This document shows positions 15,458 through 20,103 of a DNA stretch of 20,103 nt, piece after piece. A model generated the notes under the pieces. The model was given only the letters and a program-made list of their open reading frames with translations, made no database searches and was not told the origin of the DNA. The position numbers and the translations under genes are program-made. Origin of the DNA: Chloracidobacterium sp. UBA3360 (GTDB taxonomy: Bacteria > Acidobacteriota > Blastocatellia > Pyrinomonadales > Pyrinomonadaceae); assembly GCA_002360555.1 (NCBI GenBank), contig DEQS01000092.1, forward strand, positions 1 through 20,103. The letters run 5' to 3'. Within the stretch, counting starts at the first letter, position 1; each line of letters begins with the position of its first letter.

Positions 15458-16228
15458 CTACAAGCTAAATTCCGCGACCACCGGCGTGTGATCCGACGGT
15501 TTTTCGCCGCCGCGCGGTTCTTTGTCGATCCAGCAGCCGGTGCATTTTGCGGCCAGTGCGGGCGAGACCCATATGTGGTCGATGCGCAATCCCTGGTTTC
15601 GCTGCCACGAGCCTTCGCGATAGTTCCACCATGAAAATTCTTGCAGATCGCCGTTGATCTGGCGAAATGCATCGACAAAACCCCACTGTTTGACATGGTG
15701 TATGGCGGCGCGTTCGGGCTTTGAAAAATGCAGCTTTCCCTGCCACGCGGGGACGCTCCAGACGTCAAGCTCGTCGGGTGCGACATTAAAATCACCGCAT
15801 AAGAGCACGTCTTTATTAAGGTCACAGTCGTCGTCAAACATCTTTCGTAGCCGCTGCAGCCAGTCGAGTTTAAAGGTAAATTTGTCTGTCCACAGCTCGG
15901 TGCCGTTCGGGATGTAGGTATTGACTATGCGGACGCCTTTGATCGTCGCGGCGATGAGGCGTTTAGGCTGTTCGTCATCGTCGTCGCGAAAGCCTTTCTG
16001 CACGTCTTCGATCTCATGTTTAGAAATGATCGCGACGCCGTTGTAAGATTTCTGACCAAAAAACGCCACGTGATATCCCGCGTCTATGATCGGCTGCGAT
16101 GGAAAATCAGCGTCAACGACCTTGGTTTCCTGTACACACAATACATCTGTGCCGGTCCGCGTTTGCCACTCAAGCATCGATTCGAGCCGCAGACGGATCG
16201 AATTTACATTCCAGGTTGCTACTTTCAT
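15458..16228 (-). CDS. xthA: Exodeoxyribonuclease III (AP endonuclease)
   Basis: This enzyme cleaves DNA 5' of abasic sites and trims 3' blocking groups in base excision repair. At 256 residues it is close to the usual length. Active-site residues are visible: Asn7 in WNVNSIR, Glu34 in QETKV, Asp146 and Asn148 in GDFNVAPDELDV, Asp217 in RIDHIWVS and His247 in SDHTPV. The ATG start is fixed by the conserved MKVATWNVNSIR. A CACAGAG repeat sits 13-38 bases upstream and no Shine-Dalgarno is visible. It precedes the alpha/beta hydrolase in a two-gene unit. Confidence 0.96.
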   Translation of the reverse strand: MKVATWNVNSIRLRLESMLEWQTRTGTDVLCVQETKVVDADFPSQPIIDAGYHVAFFGQKSYNGVAIISKHEIEDVQKGFRDDDDEQPKRLIAATIKGVRIVNTYIPNGTELWTDKFTFKLDWLQRLRKMFDDDCDLNKDVLLCGDFNVAPDELDVWSVPAWQGKLHFSKPERAAIHHVKQWGFVDAFRQINGDLQEFSWWNYREGSWQRNQGLRIDHIWVSPALAAKCTGCWIDKEPRGGEKPSDHTPVVAEFSL

Positions 16229-16240
16229 AAAGACATTTTG

Positions 16241-16266
16241 CCACAGAGAACACAGAGTACACAGAG
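16241..16266 (-). repeat. CACAGAG short-period repeat upstream of xthA
   Basis: Three exact CACAGAG units start at 16242, 16251 and 16260, a 9-base period. Read in the sense of xthA they are CTCTGTG units ending in GTGGCAAAATG, 12 bases before the start codon. There is no inverted second arm. It lies between the methyltransferase stop and the xthA start. Confidence 0.8.
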
Positions 16267-16282
16267 ATTAGGAACCCAGTCA

Positions 16283-17239
16283 CTATCGCTCCCGGTTCTG
16301 GCCCGAATTTCGCTCCCAAAACACACCATCGCTAAAGCCTTGAATTGAACGCTCAGTGTCGGCTAGGTCGAGCCGCTTTTGAGCAAGCAAACAAAACTGT
16401 TCGTCGGATTCGATAGCGACAAAATCACGGTCGAGCTTTTTAGCAACGACAGCGGTCGTTCCTGAACCGGCAAAAGGATCGAGGATCATGTCGCCGTCTT
16501 TAGTGCTCGCAAGTGTGATCTTTGCCAACAGCTTTTCCGGTTTTTGTGTCGGGTGATCGGTGTTTTCGGGCATTGACCAAAACGGGACGCTGATGTCGGT
16601 CCAGATATTTGACGGATGCGTGTCGCGAAAATTGCCGATGCTTGTCTCAGCCCAGTCTTTTGGTTCGCCGTTCTCACGATACGGTGCGATAACGCGGCGG
16701 CGTTGTTTTACCGCATCGAGGTTAAATATAAATTCGTCAGAAAAAGTAAAATACCATATATCCTCAGCCGAGTTTTTCCAGTTCGCCTTTGCCCCGCGTC
16801 CTTTTTCGCGTTCCCAAGTAATTCGGTTACGAAGCGTAAAATGCCTCGACCCGGCCCGCTGTATCGCCGCAGATGAGCGCCAATCGCCGCATATATAAAC
16901 GCTCGCCGTCGGCTTGAGCAGCGGCAAACAAAGCCGTAGCCACGAATCGAGCCATGCCTCATATTCATCCGACGACCGCTCGCTAAACTTTTCCGCACCA
17001 AACGATTTAGTCAAATTGTAGGGTGGATCGGCAAAGAGCAGGTCGACGCTCGCATTTGGAAGGCGCTCTAAAACACTAAAAGCATCGCCGCAAATCACCT
17101 TATTTCGCACATCTGACAGATCCGCGTATCCATCATCTGTGACCAGCTTTGAACGCAAGGTCTCGACCTCATTTTCACCGATATCTAGCGTTCGGTTTCG
17201 CGGTGCGCGTATCTTTTCTTTTTTATGTGCTGCGGTCAT
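16283..17239 (-). CDS. Beta-class site-specific DNA methyltransferase (N6-adenine or N4-cytosine), apparently orphan
   Basis: This 318-residue enzyme would transfer a methyl group from S-adenosylmethionine to an exocyclic amino group in DNA. The catalytic motif DPPYNLTKSF (71-80) comes before the SAM-binding DPFAGSGTTAV (254-264), the order that defines the beta class. HPTQKPEKLL (229-238) is the usual motif before the SAM site, and the region between would hold target recognition. DPPY allows adenine or cytosine-N4 methylation. No restriction endonuclease lies beside it (exonuclease III on one side, ATP synthase genes divergently on the other), so it looks like a solitary methyltransferase. 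Its target sequence cannot be read from the protein. Confidence 0.92.
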   Translation of the reverse strand: MTAAHKKEKIRAPRNRTLDIGENEVETLRSKLVTDDGYADLSDVRNKVICGDAFSVLERLPNASVDLLFADPPYNLTKSFGAEKFSERSSDEYEAWLDSWLRLCLPLLKPTASVYICGDWRSSAAIQRAGSRHFTLRNRITWEREKGRGAKANWKNSAEDIWYFTFSDEFIFNLDAVKQRRRVIAPYRENGEPKDWAETSIGNFRDTHPSNIWTDISVPFWSMPENTDHPTQKPEKLLAKITLASTKDGDMILDPFAGSGTTAVVAKKLDRDFVAIESDEQFCLLAQKRLDLADTERSIQGFSDGVFWERNSGQNRER

Positions 17240-17266
17240 CGGCTCAGTTGATAAAACCAGTTGTTG

Positions 17267-17306
17267 AAAACTTTAGCACAGCGGCAAAACTTTAAAAATC
17301 AGCGGC
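17267..17306. repeat. Tandem 19/21-base direct repeat in divergent promoter region
   Basis: Two directly adjoining copies share AAAACTTTA at one end and AGCGGC at the other: 17267-17285 with an inner GCAC and 17286-17306 with an inner AAAATC. They sit 27 bases upstream of the methyltransferase start and 26 bases before the candidate -35 of the ATP synthase operon. Such paired sites could bind a regulator, but this is inference. Confidence 0.55.
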
Positions 17307-17332
17307 GGATGTAAAGCGCTTGCGGCGCGTCC

Positions 17333-17362
17333 TTGACCCTTAAAAAGGGCGCGTGATACTCT
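17333..17362 (+). promoter_or_regulatory. Putative promoter of the ATP synthase operon
   Basis: TTGACC (17333-17338) lies 18 bases upstream of TACTCT (17357-17362), which carries a TG one base before it (17354-17355), an extended -10 arrangement. The -35 is a 5 of 6 match; the -10 is poor (3 of 6). A short stem CCCTT-AAA-AAGGG overlaps the spacer. It would give a leader of roughly 60 bases before atpF'. Confidence 0.35.
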
Positions 17363-17427
17363 TATATCTTTTGAGAATCAGGCAGATATTGCGCTGTTTC
17401 CGACCGTAAACACGGACGATCAAGATT

Positions 17428-17877
17428 ATGCATTTGCTGGCCTTTGCCGAATCAATTCAGCTTTTCCCGGACGGTACGATATTTATCCATATCGGCATCA
17501 TTTTGCTGATGATATGGGTGCTCAACCGTACGTTTTACAAACCGATCAACCGCATCATAGAGGCTCGCGATAAGAACAAAGGCGGGTATTCGTCTGAAGC
17601 CGAAAAGATCCTCAGCGATGTCGGCGAGAAAGAATCGCGTTACACCAGCGAACTACTAGACGTCCGAACCAAGGGCTATGAGCTCATAGAAAAAGAACAG
17701 AAAAAAGCGATCGCCGCCCGCGAGCAAAAGCTTGCTGAAGCTAAGACCGAGACCGCCGGCATGTTTGATACAGGCAAGGCGGAGCTTGAAAATGCGGCCG
17801 CTGAGGCCCGTGCCGCCATCGATACCGATGCCGAAAAGATCGCCGACCAGATCGCCGCGAATATCCTGAAGGGCTAA
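17428..17877 (+). CDS. atpF': ATP synthase Fo subunit b' (peripheral stalk)
   Basis: This 149-residue protein is a peripheral-stalk subunit. It has one membrane helix (GTIFIHIGIILLMIWVLN, about residues 17-34), the conserved junction FYKPINRIIEARD, and then a long charged coiled coil to the end. Two b-like genes in a row is the arrangement of species with heterodimeric b/b' stalks. I call the first one b' because it is shorter and starts the run, but the assignment of b and b' could be reversed. No Shine-Dalgarno is evident. Its stop lies 6 bases before atpF. Genes for subunits a and c are not upstream; a divergent methyltransferase is there instead. Confidence 0.85.
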   Translation: MHLLAFAESIQLFPDGTIFIHIGIILLMIWVLNRTFYKPINRIIEARDKNKGGYSSEAEKILSDVGEKESRYTSELLDVRTKGYELIEKEQKKAIAAREQKLAEAKTETAGMFDTGKAELENAAAEARAAIDTDAEKIADQIAANILKG

Positions 17878-17883
17878 GTTTTT

Positions 17884-18456
17884 ATGTTAGCGTTTATATC
17901 CAATTTTGCTTTTCTTTTGTCCGGCGGCCCTGCTGGTAAAGAGAGCGCTTTTACGCACTTTTACAACGAATATCTTAATATTCCGGGCTTTGAGGCGTGG
18001 AAATTTATCAATCTCGCGATCTTTATCGCGATAATGATCTATCTTGTCAAAAAGCCTCTGGGCGATGCCTTCACGGCAAAACGCGACGAGATCCGTGCCG
18101 AGCTGATCAAAGCCGAGGCTGAAAAACAGGACGCTCTTGCAAAACTGACATCTATCGAAGCCCGCCTGTCACAACTCGAAACCGAAAAAACCGACATTTT
18201 GGCAAAAGCCAAGGACGAGGCCGCTTTTGAAAAGAAACGCCTCGCCGACCAGACCAAGATCGAGGTAGAACGGCTCCGTCAACAGACCGAGGGCGAGCTT
18301 GCCAGGATTTCGAAACAGACGTACGCGGAGCTTCGCCGCCTGTCGGCCAATACGACGATCGACCTCGCCGAGAAAAAGTTGCGTGCTCAGATCGATGGCA
18401 CCGTCGACGCACAGCTTGTAAAAGGCAGCATCAGCGAGATCGGAGGGCTAAACTAA
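17884..18456 (+). CDS. atpF: ATP synthase Fo subunit b
   Basis: This 190-residue subunit forms the peripheral stalk that holds F1 against Fo. A membrane helix at about 39-55 (WKFINLAIFIAIMIYLV) is followed by the conserved KKPLGDAFTAKRDEI and a long coiled coil rich in Glu, Lys and Ala (about 65-170). The residues before the helix (LSGGPAGKESAFTHFYNEY) form a longer N-terminal segment than in E. coli b. The gene contains the GGAGGG Shine-Dalgarno for atpH within its last codons. It is the second of four consecutive atp genes. Confidence 0.92.
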   Translation: MLAFISNFAFLLSGGPAGKESAFTHFYNEYLNIPGFEAWKFINLAIFIAIMIYLVKKPLGDAFTAKRDEIRAELIKAEAEKQDALAKLTSIEARLSQLETEKTDILAKAKDEAAFEKKRLADQTKIEVERLRQQTEGELARISKQTYAELRRLSANTTIDLAEKKLRAQIDGTVDAQLVKGSISEIGGLN

Positions 18457-18457
18457 T

Positions 18458-19000
18458 ATGAGCAGAGAGACGATCGCCCGCCGATATTCAGCCGCACTTG
18501 CCGATGTTGTCCTCGAAACCGGTCAGACCGACGCCGTCAAAGGCGAGCTTGCCGGTTGGACCGAGCTTTTTCGCACTAGCGAAGACCTGCAGACAGTTTT
18601 CAGCAACCCTGCCATCGCTCACATGGGCAAGGAACGGGTACTTGAGGATCTGATCGCACGCACTAAGCCTACGCAGGCGACCGCAAATTTTCTTCGCGTA
18701 CTGCTGCAAAACGGCCGTCTGACCGAGATAGGTGAGATCAATGACCGTTTTGACGCGGTGCTGCAAGAGCGTAGCGGCGTTGTGACTGCCGAGATCGTTT
18801 CAGCCCGCGAGCTGCCTGAAAACGAACGCACAGAATTTCAATCAAATCTTGAAAAGCTGACCGGCAAAAAGGTCAACATAAGTTTCGCAATTAATAAAGA
18901 TATTATCGGCGGTGTCGTCACGCGCATCGGTTCGACTGTGTACGACGGCTCTGTCAAAACAAAGCTAGAGAATTTACGAGAACAACTTGTTAATGGATAG
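18458..19000 (+). CDS. atpH: ATP synthase F1 subunit delta
   Basis: This 180-residue subunit joins the peripheral stalk to the top of the F1 head. It shows the N-terminal RRYSAALADVVLE pattern, FLRVLLQNGRLTEI in the middle and the C-terminal family signature IGGVVTRIGSTVYDGSVKTKLENLREQL, split as IGGVVTRIGSTVYDG and SVKTKLENLREQL. Its ATG follows the atpF stop by one base, with GGAGGG 10 bases upstream. The TAG stop is the first triplet of the downstream heptad repeat element. Confidence 0.95.
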   Translation: MSRETIARRYSAALADVVLETGQTDAVKGELAGWTELFRTSEDLQTVFSNPAIAHMGKERVLEDLIARTKPTQATANFLRVLLQNGRLTEIGEINDRFDAVLQERSGVVTAEIVSARELPENERTEFQSNLEKLTGKKVNISFAINKDIIGGVVTRIGSTVYDGSVKTKLENLREQLVNG

Positions 19001-19067
19001 TAGTCAGTAGCCAGTAGTTAGTAGTCAGAAAAACTGACAACTGACCACTGACAACTGACCACTGACA
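19000..19067. repeat. Palindromic heptad repeat between atpH and atpA
   Basis: Four GTAGyyA heptads (19000-19027) are followed by a 5-base loop (GAAAA) and five ACTGACm heptads (19033-19067) in which the last base alternates A, C, A, C, A. The arms are imperfectly complementary, so the mRNA could fold into a hairpin of about 28 pairs with a mismatch in most heptads. The first unit overlaps the atpH stop and the last ends 5 bases before the atpA ATG. Confidence 0.85.
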
Positions 19068-19072
19068 AAAAT

Positions 19073-20103
19073 ATGGAATCAATCAAAGCTAACGAGATAA
19101 ACGAGATAATTCGTGCTCAGATCAATAATTTTGACGCCAGCATGACGGTCGACGAGGTCGGCACGGTCATCAAGGTTGGTGACGGTATCGCCGAGATCTA
19201 TGGCCTGGAAAAGGTCATGGCCGGCGAGCTGCTCGAATTTCCCTACGGCGTTCGCGGCCTCGCACTCAACCTTGAAGAAGACAAGGTTGGATGCGTGCTG
19301 TTCGGCGATTTTCAAAAGATCAAAGAGGGCGACGAAGCCAAGCGGACAAAACGCATCATGAGCGTGCCTGTGGGCGACGCGATGATCGGCCGTGTGGTCG
19401 ATGCTCTCGGCAACCCGATCGACGGCAAAGGCGAGATCATCACCGAGACGTACAATCCCGTCGAAAAGATCGCTCCGGGAATCATCGATCGTCAGCCGGT
19501 AAAAGAGCCGCTCCAGACCGGCCTTAAAGCTATCGACTCGATGGTGCCGATCGGCCGCGGACAGCGTGAGCTGATCATCGGCGACCGCCAAACGGGTAAA
19601 ACCGCTGTCGCGATCGACACGATCATCAACCAAAAAGGCAAAGACGTTATCTGCGTCTATGTCGCGATCGGGCAAAAAGCATCGACCGTTGCTCAGGTTC
19701 GTCAGAAGCTTGAGGAATACGGTGCGATGGATTACACCATCATCGTTAACGCTTCGGCGTCCGACCCCGCGGCCATGCAGTTTTTGGCTCCGTATTCGGG
19801 TTGCGCAATGGGCGAGTATTTCCGCGACAACGGCCGCCACGCTCTGACGATCTACGACGATCTTTCGAAGCAGGCTGCCGCGTACCGCGAAATTTCGCTG
19901 CTGCTCCGCCGTCCTCCCGGCCGCGAAGCATATCCCGGCGACGTTTTCTACCTTCACTCACGCTTGCTCGAACGTGCGGCAAAGATGTCCGACAAGCAGG
20001 GCGGCGGTTCGCTTACCAGCTTGCCGATCATCGAGACACAGGCCGGCGATATTTCGGCGTACATCCCGACCAACGTGATCTCGATCACGGACGGACAGAT
20101 CTT
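19073..20103 (+). CDS. atpA: ATP synthase F1 subunit alpha, 3' end cut
   Basis: This non-catalytic nucleotide-binding subunit of the F1 head runs from the ATG at 19073 to the window edge, about 343 of roughly 505 residues. Family features are the N-terminal VDEVGTVIKVGDGIAEIYGL, GNPIDGKG, the P-loop GDRQTGKTAVAIDT, VYVAIGQKASTVAQV, LTIYDDLSKQAAAYREISLLL (as LTIYDDLSKQ and AAAYREISLLL) and LLERAAKMSD. The start is supported by MESIKANEINEIIRAQI, which aligns with the usual N-terminal helix. No Shine-Dalgarno is present; a heptad repeat fills the space before it. It continues the atp operon, with gamma and beta presumably beyond the window. Confidence 0.97.
   Translation, partial: MESIKANEINEIIRAQINNFDASMTVDEVGTVIKVGDGIAEIYGLEKVMAGELLEFPYGVRGLALNLEEDKVGCVLFGDFQKIKEGDEAKRTKRIMSVPVGDAMIGRVVDALGNPIDGKGEIITETYNPVEKIAPGIIDRQPVKEPLQTGLKAIDSMVPIGRGQRELIIGDRQTGKTAVAIDTIINQKGKDVICVYVAIGQKASTVAQVRQKLEEYGAMDYTIIVNASASDPAAMQFLAPYSGCAMGEYFRDNGRHALTIYDDLSKQAAAYREISLLLRRPPGREAYPGDVFYLHSRLLERAAKMSDKQGGGSLTSLPIIETQAGDISAYIPTNVISITDGQI

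Noticed and set aside
16283..17239. Restriction-modification system
   Set aside because: Only the methyltransferase is present; neighbours are xthA and ATP synthase genes.
19000..19067. CRISPR-like look of the repeated ACTGAC units
   Set aside because: Units are 7 bases with no unique spacers, and no cas gene is present.
19079..19957. A 292-codon open frame antisense to atpA
   Set aside because: It mirrors the codon pattern of a strongly conserved atpA; the protein resembles nothing and has no ribosome binding site.

Overview
The window is a stretch of bacterial chromosome: dense, mostly housekeeping genes on both strands, with short intergenic gaps. The longest gene-free gap is about 210 bases (9454-9663). 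Three things suggest a soil or aquatic Gram-negative-like lineage such as Acidobacteriota (Blastocatellia/Pyrinomonadales type): the mix of gene families, the paired b/b' ATP synthase subunits, and many short periodic intergenic repeats. That placement is an inference from gene style, not from a marker gene. No tRNA, rRNA, CRISPR array, transposase or phage gene was seen.

Layout. Bases 1-8090 run on the + strand: the 3' part of a GAF-type sigma-54 activator, a DUF2071 protein, dihydrofolate reductase, an Mpo1-like (DUF962) membrane protein, an FGGY sugar kinase, transketolase, a zinc-type D-serine dehydratase-like PLP enzyme and a DinB-family metal protein. The kinase and transketolase suggest a link to the pentose phosphate or gluconate route. 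Bases 8097-9516 (- strand) are a two-gene operon of secreted cystatin-like proteins. One has a single domain with an intact QVVAG motif; the other is a three-domain 'multicystatin' in which that motif has been lost. A good sigma-70-type promoter with a dyad between -35 and -10 drives the pair. Next, on the + strand, is an alanyl-tRNA synthetase open frame that lacks the whole aminoacylation core but keeps the tRNA-recognition, editing and C-terminal domains. An aldehyde dehydrogenase follows. Then come a DUF454 membrane protein (-), a YgiD-like extradiol dioxygenase (+), and a - strand group of a beta-class DNA methyltransferase, exonuclease III and a membrane-anchored alpha/beta hydrolase. 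The right end is the start of an F1Fo ATP synthase operon: atpF', atpF, atpH and atpA (cut by the window edge).

Most worth a second look are: (1) the bacterial cystatin pair and its promoter; (2) the core-less AlaRS, which could be a tRNA(Ala)-specific trans-editing protein, half of a split enzyme, a duplicate fragment or an assembly error; (3) four short-period repeat elements (7, 8-9, 9 and 10 base periods), each sitting just 5' of a start codon (folA, aldehyde dehydrogenase, xthA, atpA) where no Shine-Dalgarno is visible; (4) a tandem 19/21-base repeat in the divergent methyltransferase/ATP-synthase promoter region.
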